From NCBI GenBank assembly GCA_029553845.1, contig JAKPKF010000111.1, positions 1-30,206 of the forward strand: a stretch of DNA of 30,206 bases. The letters run 5' to 3'. Position numbers and translations under genes: made by a program. This DNA comes from a bacterium (GTDB taxonomy: Bacteria > Patescibacteria > Dojkabacteria > SC72). Below the pieces are notes generated by a model. The model made no database searches and was not told the DNA's origin. It saw only the letters and a program-made list of their open reading frames with translations. How positions within the stretch are numbered: the stretch's first letter is position 1; every line of letters begins with the position of its first letter. Shown piece by piece: positions 8,103 to 15,491 of the stretch.

Positions 8103-8651
8103 TTAAAAATATTTTTTCTCTATTGGGTATATCTTATCAGTTTCTAATTCAAATGTCTTGATTGTGAAAAGAGTTACCAAAAAAGCAATAACTCCTGAAG
8201 TTATTGCAATCCATGGGTATGTATTTCCCTGTATGCTATGAGTTATTGTAATTGCAGTTGCGAGCCAAAGGAATGCACACCAGATGAATGTCTTGAGAAA
8301 AGATGTGTCTTTTTTTGTAATCCAATTAAGAAGATTCAATCTTGTCATTTTTATTATTGTTTTTGGATTATTGTGCGTTGCTGCGTAAAGGTATGTTTTA
8401 ATTATGAAGTAGATAATTGGGAGTAACAGAAAAAGAATCATTGTAAGGTTAGACATGGAGTTTACAAAAAGGGTTGTCTCTGAATCAGTAAAATATATCT
8501 GGACTGAAAAGATTCCAGAGATATCATTATCTATATTAAACTGAAGGTCGTAAAGAACACTTGTAACAAATATACCCAGAAATTTACCAACAATCATCAA
8601 TATTGCTGGTATTACGGATATTTTAAGCGCCCTTCTTAGCAGTTTTGACAT
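8103..8651 (-). CDS. Polytopic membrane protein, function unknown
   Basis: A 182-residue protein with about four hydrophobic segments (residues about 9-31, 68-91, 118-138 and 147-166). The loop after the first segment is acidic (FNIDNDISG). No family motif is recognised. The start overlaps the end of rpsT by 29 bp, and the gene is followed at one base by another membrane-protein gene. A partner role with that gene is likely from the spacing, but the function is unknown. A later start is possible, as no ribosome-binding site marks the ATG. Confidence 0.7.
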   Translation of the reverse strand: MSKLLRRALKISVIPAILMIVGKFLGIFVTSVLYDLQFNIDNDISGIFSVQIYFTDSETTLFVNSMSNLTMILFLLLPIIYFIIKTYLYAATHNNPKTIIKMTRLNLLNWITKKDTSFLKTFIWCAFLWLATAITITHSIQGNTYPWIAITSGVIAFLVTLFTIKTFELETDKIYPIEKKYF

Positions 8652-8919
8652 TATTTGGGGTCAGTTTGTTTAATTTTTTAGAAAGACGAGACTTAATGCG
8701 GTCTGCTTTCTTATTCTTTATAACATTTTTTTTAGCAGCTTTGTCAAGAACTTTGTAAACATTTTTTAGTGTTATTTTTGCCTCTGTATCTTTTCCATCT
8801 TTAATCAGAGAATCTGTTTTTTTTACGGCTTTTTTTATTCTATTCTTAAATCTGTCGTTGACTTTTTCTCTTTTCTTAGTTTGTCTTAAATCTTTAATAG
8901 ATGTCTTTAAATTTGGCAT
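8623..8919 (-). CDS. rpsT: 30S ribosomal protein S20
   Basis: A 98-residue, very basic, helical protein that binds 16S rRNA. KTSIKDLRQTKKREKVNDR at the start and LDKAAKKNVI / KADRIKSRLSKK further on match S20, including the conserved K-N-KAxRxKSRL core. I chose the ATG at 8919 over one at 8952: S20 proteins begin MxxxKSxxKxxRxxxKR, and the promoter -10 box (8961-8956) implies transcription starts near 8949, downstream of the 8952 codon. The 5' leader would be about 30 nt. It is first in a transcript with two membrane-protein genes. Confidence 0.95.
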   Translation of the reverse strand: MPNLKTSIKDLRQTKKREKVNDRFKNRIKKAVKKTDSLIKDGKDTEAKITLKNVYKVLDKAAKKNVIKNKKADRIKSRLSKKLNKLTPNNVKTAKKGA

Positions 8920-8955
8920 TGTTAATACATGTAATTTAAACTTGTGAATCAAGGT

Positions 8956-8984
8956 ATTATATATATTATTCTTTTGTTTGTAAA
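8956..8984 (-). promoter_or_regulatory. Promoter of rpsT and two membrane-protein genes
   Basis: Minus strand: TTTACA (8984-8979), 17-bp spacer, perfect TATAAT (8961-8956). Start expected near 8949, 30 nt before rpsT. Confidence 0.75.
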
Positions 8985-9015
8985 CAATTTGTTTTGTTGT
9001 TAAACTTTTTAAATG
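8978..9015 (+). promoter_or_regulatory. Leaderless promoter of the small Ig-like protein genes
   Basis: Plus strand: TTGTAA (8978-8983), 17-bp spacer, TAAACT (9001-9006) preceded by TGT as an extended -10, then 6 nt to the ATG at 9013. Its -35 box lies on top of the -35 box of the divergent rpsT promoter, inside TTGTTT-GT-AAACAA (8975-8988). Confidence 0.65.
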
Positions 9016-9429
9016 GAGAGAAGTAGAAAAGTAAAAATTTTTCTTAGTTTTTTAGTATTTTTACTAATTTCCGGTGGTGCAGTTTTTTCTTTTTTGAATT
9101 ATTCTCCAGATAAAGATACAAATGATGAAGTTTTGGGAAATCAAGATCTCTATTCCGTTCCAAGGATTACAAGCTTGGCTCCTATCTCTGTGTATGAGGG
9201 AGAGGAGTATATATATATGGTTAAGGTGACAGATAATGATACGGAGATGGAAGATATAGCGATAAATTTACTTGAGGGACCAAGTTGGTTGGGAGTGTCG
9301 GAATTGAAAATATCTGGTACAGCACCATTTGGAAGTGTTGGAACATACAGGCTTGTAATTAGGGTCTCTGATGGAGATAATTCTTCTGTGCAAGAGAGTT
9401 ATATTTTAGTAGAAGCAAAAGATGAGTAA
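9013..9429 (+). CDS. Membrane-anchored single Ig/cadherin-like domain protein
   Basis: A 138-residue protein. A basic N-terminus and one hydrophobic segment (about residues 7-28) act as a signal anchor; no lipobox cysteine is seen. The rest is one beta-sandwich of the dystroglycan-cadherin-like or He_PIG type: an entry motif (ITSLAPISVYEGEEY), then VKVTDNDTE, GPSWL, ISGTAPFGSVGTY and VRVSDGDNSSVQESY, which are hallmark blocks of the family. It probably sits outside the cell and binds sugar or protein; that is inference. The downstream gene starts 8 bp before this one ends. Confidence 0.78.
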   Translation: MERSRKVKIFLSFLVFLLISGGAVFSFLNYSPDKDTNDEVLGNQDLYSVPRITSLAPISVYEGEEYIYMVKVTDNDTEMEDIAINLLEGPSWLGVSELKISGTAPFGSVGTYRLVIRVSDGDNSSVQESYILVEAKDE

Positions 9430-9829
9430 GAAGATATTTATGATATTAGGAGCGGTCTCTTTTTTAGTAACTATTTTGTCATCTGTTATGCTTTTCGTAA
9501 AAGAGGCAAACAGTATTGATTTAGTAGGATATATTAGGAAGGATTGTGTGCCTTACAATGTGTTTGTAGAGAAAGGGGAGAAGGAATATTCTGTCAAGAT
9601 TAGTTGGGTTACAAAGGCAGAGTGTGTAGGATTTGTTTTGTATGGGAATAGTAGTAATTCATTAGATTTAGTAGCTGTAGATTTAACAAATAAAGCGAAA
9701 TCTAAAACTCATGAGGTGGTGTTAGAGAATATATTGAGTTCAGAGCACTACTATTTTTTGATAAATTCTGGAGAAAAGAGTTATGGTTCGAACGGTTCAC
9801 CTGTTATCTTTTCTTCTGATTCACTTTAG
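9422..9829 (+). CDS. Membrane-anchored FN3-like domain protein
   Basis: A 135-residue protein. One N-terminal hydrophobic segment (about residues 5-26), then a single fibronectin-III-like domain with YSVKISWVTKAECVGFVLYG, the pattern seen in N-terminal domains of purple-acid-phosphatase-type proteins, and a closing HYYFLINSG. The two cysteines (C42 in KDCVPYN, and the one in AECVGF) could form a disulfide. It overlaps the upstream Ig-like gene by 8 bp and the convergent DUF11 gene by 26 bp at its 3' end. It resembles the truncated protein at the right edge of the window. Binding role is inference. Confidence 0.7.
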   Translation: MSKKIFMILGAVSFLVTILSSVMLFVKEANSIDLVGYIRKDCVPYNVFVEKGEKEYSVKISWVTKAECVGFVLYGNSSNSLDLVAVDLTNKAKSKTHEVVLENILSSEHYYFLINSGEKSYGSNGSPVIFSSDSL

Positions 9830-11591
9830 AAATTTTATTTATTATTTTTTCTTCGAAATATTTCTTCGGTTTAAAGATTTTCCAAGTAGTCATTTCTGCT
9901 CCCTTGAAGGCAGGTGTCTCTATGAGCTTTTCTGCTAGTACTCTGCCAGAAGGTTTGCTGTATATGTACCATCCAAATGTAATTGTTAGAATTCCGAGTA
10001 TGACTTTCGAGATTACGGAGTCAAAGATACCTGTTTGTGGAATATCTTCATCTGGATTAACTGGAACTTCTGGAATTTCTTCCTCAGGATTATCGCAATC
10101 CTGTTGTACTAGAAGTGTGGCAGTAGCTCTCAGAGATGATGGGTCTGCGGGAATTTGCTGTGGGGTTAGAATTACTTCGTTTGTATTTTTTCCTGTTAAT
10201 GCATTTCCACCAGCTATAGCGTTAAAGGTTATCGTCAATGCTTGATTACTGTTTACTATCCATGGTTCTGTTTTAGTCCATACTATCTCTTGCGTACTTC
10301 CTATTGTGCTGACGGTTACATAATTTGAGTCGGTAACCACAACATTATTTATCTTTGATGAGTTAGCTACATATGTAAACCCGAGAGGGAGTTTATCCTT
10401 AACAGAGGTTATCCCTTGAGATATTGTTCCTCTGTTAGTAGAGGTAAGGGTAAATGTGACAGAGTTGTTTGGAGCTACTCTTTCTACACACTGTTCGCTT
10501 GCGGTTTTGGCAATGGTAAAGTTAGATTCTTCTGTTGTATCTGCTTCTGGATTTTCTACATGGGATGAAGTTTCAGGGAATGTAATTGCTTTTGAAACGG
10601 ATCCTAGAGATTTACCGTTTTCTAATACAGTTGCGGTTATTGTTAATTCCCCTTTGTGATTATCTAACTGAGAAAAACTTTTCACTTCGGTAAAGTTTAA
10701 TGAATTGTAGAGGTCTTGCTCTACGATTTCAATCTCTCCCTTTGTTTTATTCGCAGTAAATCCTTCTTTCATAGAGAGGGTTGGGAAGTTATTACTAAAG
10801 GAGAATTTCAGTGTAACTTTTGCCTCATCTGTTATATTGCTCGCATTTATCTTTATCTTTGCAATTTTAAGCTTTGTATCTACTGTTCTTGTTTGAATTT
10901 GAATCCCTGAAACATTCTTTACTCCGTCTTGTGCTACTTCGATTAATCTTCTACAAAGAGGGGAGTTAATCTGCTCTCCAGTGGATGTTTTGCCTGTTGC
11001 AACGATATTTAGGGTAGTAATACCAGAAAGATCAGCAATGGATTTTGTGATGGAGAGTTTGTCTGTAGATATGGTGTCTGGTAATTTTGTTTCATTATTT
11101 ATGGTGAATTGGTAGTCTATATATTCTTGATTAAATTTCGCCTCAACTGAAAGTACATCATTTGCAGAAACCTTTCCAGTTACAATCTTTCCGGTAGAGT
11201 CCTTGATTACCATTTCAGTACATCTGGAGTCCAGTATTGATGGTAGCTGACATATTTGGTAGAGGTCCTGTTCTGTAGTGCTATTTAGTATGTTTACAGA
11301 GAGCTTACTAGTAGAACAAGCAGCCTTGCAGGTTTGAGTACTTGGAACGGTAACAGTTTCAAAAATGAATCCTCTTTTTGGATCTCCACATTCTGATACA
11401 ACGCTTGGATCTATGTAGTAACATCCACATGTAGTTTGTTTAATTTCGTCATCTTTGGAAGTATCTGCGATGGAGTAGAAGTAGATTGCCACTGCAACGA
11501 GTGCAAGTCCAAGAATTCCAGTTATGATTAACAATATTTTAACTGTTTTGCTGGTTTTCTTTTTTGTTGTTACTTTTATCTCTTCTTCCAT
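9804..11591 (-). CDS. Large surface protein with DUF11 domain and IPQTG sorting-like motif
   Basis: A 595-residue protein. Hydrophobic segment at about 19-43, then a cysteine-rich stretch (about 54-92 with CGCYY and CKAAC), several beta-sandwich-like regions, and a DUF11-type repeat (about 355-500) with NRGTISQGITSVKDKLPLGFTYV. A proline/glutamate linker leads to IPQTG at 517-521 and a second hydrophobic segment (about 524-545). The order motif-then-membrane-segment is that of sortase substrates, but the tail after the segment is about 49 residues and basic, longer than in classic substrates. A sortase gene lies at 20542-21339. Its own promoter is TTGACA-N17-TAAACT. Likely an envelope or adhesion protein. 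Confidence 0.8.
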   Translation of the reverse strand: MEEEIKVTTKKKTSKTVKILLIITGILGLALVAVAIYFYSIADTSKDDEIKQTTCGCYYIDPSVVSECGDPKRGFIFETVTVPSTQTCKAACSTSKLSVNILNSTTEQDLYQICQLPSILDSRCTEMVIKDSTGKIVTGKVSANDVLSVEAKFNQEYIDYQFTINNETKLPDTISTDKLSITKSIADLSGITTLNIVATGKTSTGEQINSPLCRRLIEVAQDGVKNVSGIQIQTRTVDTKLKIAKIKINASNITDEAKVTLKFSFSNNFPTLSMKEGFTANKTKGEIEIVEQDLYNSLNFTEVKSFSQLDNHKGELTITATVLENGKSLGSVSKAITFPETSSHVENPEADTTEESNFTIAKTASEQCVERVAPNNSVTFTLTSTNRGTISQGITSVKDKLPLGFTYVANSSKINNVVVTDSNYVTVSTIGSTQEIVWTKTEPWIVNSNQALTITFNAIAGGNALTGKNTNEVILTPQQIPADPSSLRATATLLVQQDCDNPEEEIPEVPVNPDEDIPQTGIFDSVISKVILGILTITFGWYIYSKPSGRVLAEKLIETPAFKGAEMTTWKIFKPKKYFEEKIINKISKVNQKKR

Positions 11592-11628
11592 TAGGGCAGA
11601 GGGTGTATTAAAGAATATGCCTTTTTAA

Positions 11629-11657
11629 AGTTTAAGTTAAGATGGGAAGGGTGTCAA
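11629..11657 (-). promoter_or_regulatory. Promoter of the DUF11 surface protein gene
   Basis: Minus strand: perfect TTGACA (11657-11652), 17-bp spacer, TAAACT (11634-11629). Start expected near 11622, giving a leader of about 30 nt with no Shine-Dalgarno sequence. It lies just after the holA stop codon. Confidence 0.7.
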
Positions 11658-12596
11658 TTACAAGTAAGGACATATTAATGTAAGTCCTAACATACCATCT
11701 ATTTTTCCAGTCTTTATTTGGTAATCTAGGTTAGAGAGTTTAGTATACAGAAGCTTTATCTTCTCCATGTCATATCTATCAATGATGCCAAGTATTGGAT
11801 ACAGAGAGAATGGAGCTACTTTCATAATAGAGCATATTTCTGCAAAACTTTTCTTTTGTTTTTTAAGATGCTTTGCCATTGTTATTAATCTGAGGTTTCT
11901 TGCGAGCATTGAGAGTATGAAATTGGGGTCTGTATTTTGTGAATAGAGCTTTTCAAGGATTTCTACACTTCTTTCTTTTTTCTCTGAATTTATGGCATCT
12001 ACCAATTTCCAAATATCTTCCTCTAGAGTATCTGTGGTTAAAATATCTAAATCTTTTTCTTTTATTTCTTCTGTATCGTTTAATTTGTGTTTCTTAATCT
12101 CATTTGCACATCTCTCGGGGTCGTAATTGGTTCTTTGGGCAAGCAATCTCTTTGTTGTTTCATCTGCCTTAAGATTGTTCTCTTTAAGCTCTTGGTCTAA
12201 CCAAGAAAGAAAATTTCTTTTGTTTAAACTGCTATATTCTTCTAAAGAGTTGTTAGCCTTAAAGAATTTTAGATATTTAGTAGTAGATCTAATCTTTTGG
12301 TCTTCCCAAAAATATATATCATCTGGAAATTGGTCGTTTAAAAGGGAGAGAAGTTTTTCTATGAGGGAGTCTTTCTCTTTATTTTTGTAAAGACGTTTAA
12401 TCAGGAAAACTCTTTTTGAAACAAACAATCCTTGGTTTTGGATACTGTCAAGTATCTTTTGTGCTTTCTCAGTATCTGCCTCAATGGTTACTAAGTTTTT
12501 CTTCTCAGTATTTGTAGCGATGTCTTTCTTAACTGCTCTCAAAGAGAGGTATACAGAATTTCCATGATACAGTTTGTAATTCACTTTGTTATTCAC
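11658..12596 (-). CDS. holA: DNA polymerase III delta subunit
   Basis: A 312-residue subunit of the clamp loader that opens the beta clamp. The layout matches HolA: N-terminal KLYHGNSVYL (where YLxxG-type entry occurs), then DIYFWEDQKI, a middle region with KRLLAQRTNYDPERCANEIKKHKL, DTLEEDIWKLVDAI, and a C-terminal helical collar with LSMLARNLRLITMAKHLKKQ and LTLICPYL. No Walker A, as expected for delta. Last gene of the alaS operon; its start overlaps the LCP gene by 8 bp. Sequence divergence is high, as is normal for HolA. Confidence 0.85.
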   Translation of the reverse strand: MNNKVNYKLYHGNSVYLSLRAVKKDIATNTEKKNLVTIEADTEKAQKILDSIQNQGLFVSKRVFLIKRLYKNKEKDSLIEKLLSLLNDQFPDDIYFWEDQKIRSTTKYLKFFKANNSLEEYSSLNKRNFLSWLDQELKENNLKADETTKRLLAQRTNYDPERCANEIKKHKLNDTEEIKEKDLDILTTDTLEEDIWKLVDAINSEKKERSVEILEKLYSQNTDPNFILSMLARNLRLITMAKHLKKQKKSFAEICSIMKVAPFSLYPILGIIDRYDMEKIKLLYTKLSNLDYQIKTGKIDGMLGLTLICPYL

Positions 12597-14043
12597 TACT
12601 TAATTGTACAGGTTTTCCTAGTAGGATTGTAACATCTCCACCGTTTAGATTGGTAGTAATGTAATCAGGTTTTGTTGTTTGTGTGATTCCTAAGAACTTG
12701 GAATACTCTGTAACTGTCCTTAGGTATGTGTCTGGAGTATTTGAGTATATTGCAGAGCCTTCTTTATTTGAATATTTTGTACCTGAGTAGATAATTTTAA
12801 GGTAGGGGTATGCTTTTTTAAGTTCTGCTACTTTCTTACTTGCTTCCTGAGCTCCTAAACCTACATTGTAAACATAGACAGAGGCGTTCTCTGTGTAAAG
12901 TTGTGGGTGCAGAAGTATTTGTTTTACATATTTGTTTATGTCAGTATAATTTCCAAATCCAAGCTTAGGTCCTATACGATAATCTGTAACTGTTTTACCA
13001 TCTGGATCTAAAACATTCTGATTCGAAATTATTTGACTATTTCCAGCTGAAGGATCCAAAACAAATGAGTATGATTTTCCATTATTATCTTGGAAATCCT
13101 TGGCTAGGTTTAATCCAGCTTGTATGTCATCTATTGTGAATTCGGAAACTTTTATGTTGTTTGCTACAGATGCAAATATCTCCATGATGGCTTTTGGACT
13201 TGTTAGTGTACTTGTGTTAAGGATTTTCTCTTGAAGAGCTACTATGACTTTTTGCTGTCTTCTTGCTCTTGAGTAATCTGAACCTTCATTGTTTTGCTGT
13301 GAGTGTCTGGATCTTGCATACTCCAAAGCAGTTTTTCCATCCATAGTTTGTGGACCAGCTTTAAAAGAAATCGTTTTGTAGGAGTATCCATCAGGATATT
13401 CATAGTCTGTGAATGAATTCTCCACATTAATATCTATACCTCCTACTGCATCTATTATTTTTTCAAAAGCTTTGAAATCTACCATTGCATGGTATTGAAT
13501 TTCTGTACCTGTGATTTCTTCAATAGTTTTTCTTAGAGCCATCATTCCAGAACCTTTTGTTTTATTTTCTGCACTTGCATATACAGAATTTATTTTGTTA
13601 AACCAGTTGGAATTATTAATTTCAGCCATGAAGTCTCTTGGAGTAGAAATCATAACGATATCTTTAGTTTCATAATTGTATGATGCAAGTATTAAAGTGT
13701 CTGTGTTTAATAATGCTTCTTTATCTCTAGTATCAACTCCTACGATTAGAATATTTGTATATTTTCCAGAAGAATCCTTGGCTAATTCAGGCTCTTTCTC
13801 TGGTGCGGTTATATCGTTGGCATTGAAATTGAAACCAATATTCTTTGAAAAAGCTATTCCTTTGTAAACCAGAAATACCAAGCCACCTAATATGACAAGA
13901 ACAATTCCCACAAGGACAAATATGGACCACTTTTTCTTTTTTCTAGGAGATTCTATTTTTATTGGTTTTTCACTTTTTGTGATTAATTCTGGAGTGACAA
14001 TTTTTGCAGGTTTCTTCTCATCTAGCTGTATGTCTATGGTCAT
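12589..14043 (-). CDS. LytR-CpsA-Psr (LCP) family cell-wall ligase with LytR_C domain
   Basis: A 484-residue membrane-anchored enzyme. LCP proteins move glycopolymers from lipid carriers to peptidoglycan. Visible: a basic cytoplasmic N-terminus, a membrane segment at about 40-62, the LCP domain (about 95-290) with NILIVGVDTRDKE, TDTLILASYN, MISTPRDF and the arginine-rich AGPQTMDGKTALEYARSRH with later YSRARRQQKVI, and a LytR_C domain (about 385-475) starting ASVYVYNVG. All LCP catalytic blocks look intact. It lies 13 bp after mltG and overlaps holA by 8 bp. It implies a wall polymer attached to peptidoglycan. Confidence 0.94.
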   Translation of the reverse strand: MTIDIQLDEKKPAKIVTPELITKSEKPIKIESPRKKKKWSIFVLVGIVLVILGGLVFLVYKGIAFSKNIGFNFNANDITAPEKEPELAKDSSGKYTNILIVGVDTRDKEALLNTDTLILASYNYETKDIVMISTPRDFMAEINNSNWFNKINSVYASAENKTKGSGMMALRKTIEEITGTEIQYHAMVDFKAFEKIIDAVGGIDINVENSFTDYEYPDGYSYKTISFKAGPQTMDGKTALEYARSRHSQQNNEGSDYSRARRQQKVIVALQEKILNTSTLTSPKAIMEIFASVANNIKVSEFTIDDIQAGLNLAKDFQDNNGKSYSFVLDPSAGNSQIISNQNVLDPDGKTVTDYRIGPKLGFGNYTDINKYVKQILLHPQLYTENASVYVYNVGLGAQEASKKVAELKKAYPYLKIIYSGTKYSNKEGSAIYSNTPDTYLRTVTEYSKFLGITQTTKPDYITTNLNGGDVTILLGKPVQLSSE

Positions 14044-14056
14044 TGGGGCAGGTATT

Positions 14057-15058
14057 TTATCTTAAATATTGGTTAATATTAGCATTGTGTTCTTCCAAAG
14101 TCTTTGCATAATGCACTATAGCGTTGTTGTCATGAATGTAGTAATAGTAGTCTGTCTTTTTGTAATTTCTTACTGCATTTATTGATTCTAGCCCAGGATT
14201 ACAAATTGGAGTAGGAGGAAGTCCAGGTTTTTTGTATGTGTTGTATGGGCTATCTGATTTTTTGTCTGCATCTGTAATCTCGTGTTTCCAATCTTTTAAT
14301 GGATAAAGAACTGTTGCACATGCTTGGAGCAGCCATCCTTCTTCTAGCCTTTTGATAAATATGCCAGCAATAGTTGGTCTGTCTTGGTCAGAGAATCCTT
14401 CTCTTTCAACAATACTAGCTAAGATAATTTGATCATATGTATCTGCTGTCCCAACCTTTGTAATGAAATTCTTCACCATCTTATCTATCGTGTCTGAAGT
14501 TTTTGTAGTTATTGGGAATGCATATCTATCTGGAAAAAGATAACCTTCTAAATCTGAGATATTTACGGTTAAACCAAGTGTTTGGATGTATTCTTTGTCT
14601 GTTGTTAATCTCAAGAATTCCTCCTTAGAGAAATTTGTTGTATCTGCTTTAGAAAGTTCTTGATTTAGTATATCTGCAATTTCATCTTTTCTTAAGCCTT
14701 CTGGTATAGTGACCCATATATCTGGATTCTTTCCATTCTGGAGAGAGTCAATTACTTCCTTAATACTCAAATTCTTTGGTAATTCATATGTCCCAGCCTG
14801 AAGCTTTGCTGCTAAATTTTCCTGTTTGAGGTACAGTTTTACATATGTAAGCCATTTCTCCTGTATGACACCTTGATCTACAAGTTTTGTGAGGATTTGC
14901 TCTACCGTTGCTCCTTGATCTATCTGGACTATTACTTTCTCTTGGCTATCACTATTGGGAGTTCTCAAAGCTTTGTCATAGTCTAGCTTGATTACGATAG
15001 TAGCTATAATTACAGTAACTAACGCAAACAAAAAGATTCTAATTGTGCTTTTTATCAT
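14057..15058 (-). CDS. mltG: Endolytic murein transglycosylase MltG
   Basis: A 333-residue membrane-anchored enzyme that cuts new glycan strands and sets peptidoglycan chain length. Membrane segment at about 7-24; then a LysM-like region (about 40-105) with VIVQIDQGATVEQILTKL and WVTIPEGLRKDEIADIL. The YceG catalytic region follows, with DLEGYLFPDRYAF and ASIVEREG containing the catalytic glutamate, and the family end blocks SPYNTYKKPGLPPTPICNPG and NAIVHYAKTLEEHN. Length is typical. The start overlaps ruvX by 20 bp. It shows this organism makes peptidoglycan. Confidence 0.97.
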   Translation of the reverse strand: MIKSTIRIFLFALVTVIIATIVIKLDYDKALRTPNSDSQEKVIVQIDQGATVEQILTKLVDQGVIQEKWLTYVKLYLKQENLAAKLQAGTYELPKNLSIKEVIDSLQNGKNPDIWVTIPEGLRKDEIADILNQELSKADTTNFSKEEFLRLTTDKEYIQTLGLTVNISDLEGYLFPDRYAFPITTKTSDTIDKMVKNFITKVGTADTYDQIILASIVEREGFSDQDRPTIAGIFIKRLEEGWLLQACATVLYPLKDWKHEITDADKKSDSPYNTYKKPGLPPTPICNPGLESINAVRNYKKTDYYYYIHDNNAIVHYAKTLEEHNANINQYLR

Positions 15059-15491
15059 TATTAATTTTAGAAGAATTTAAAAATTCCTGTAAAAATACCG
15101 CAGCTGACACTTTATCTATTTTTTTTCTAGAGCTTTTAGTATTTGATCCTGATGATGTTAGCATATTTTGTGCTGAAGTTGTAGAAAAGCTCTCATCGTA
15201 GAGTATGATTGGTAAATCTAATACTTCTCTTAATTTTTTCTCAAATCTAATAATTGCTTTTGGTGTTTTAGAGTGTGCTTCTGTAAAGACTTGGGGCATT
15301 CCAAGAAGGATAGTTTTAATTTTATATTCTTCACATATATTAGAGATTCTCTCAAGAATATATTCAATTCCTCTTCTTTGTGTAATTGATATAACCTCAA
15401 GAGGAGAGGCAATAATGCCTTTTGAATCTGAGATTGCTATTCCAAAATGTTTTTTACCAAAGTCTATTGCTAAAACTGGATACTCTGTCAT
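15039..15491 (-). CDS. ruvX: RuvX/YqgF-type Holliday junction resolvase-like protein
   Basis: A 150-residue RNase H-fold protein, in other bacteria linked to pre-16S rRNA processing and recombination. AIDFGKKHFGIAISD at residues 8-22 carries the first catalytic aspartate; ILLGMPQ and YDESFSTTSAQNML carry the other family blocks. The final aspartate may be replaced by IDKVSAAVFLQEFL near residue 124-137, whose D fits the normal DxxAAxxIL position. ATG overlaps the alaS stop in an ATGA arrangement and the gene overlaps mltG by 20 bp. The alaS-ruvX-mltG order is also known from Firmicutes. Confidence 0.93.
   Translation of the reverse strand: MTEYPVLAIDFGKKHFGIAISDSKGIIASPLEVISITQRRGIEYILERISNICEEYKIKTILLGMPQVFTEAHSKTPKAIIRFEKKLREVLDLPIILYDESFSTTSAQNMLTSSGSNTKSSRKKIDKVSAAVFLQEFLNSSKINNDKKHN

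Noticed and set aside
8920..8952. Upstream start for rpsT
   Set aside because: The ATG at 8952 is at or upstream of the expected transcription start, and S20 proteins begin at the MxxxKxS block found at 8919.
15488..15490. UGA read as glycine
   Set aside because: UGA ends alaS right at the end of the editing domain and overlaps the ruvX ATG as ATGA, so it acts as a stop.
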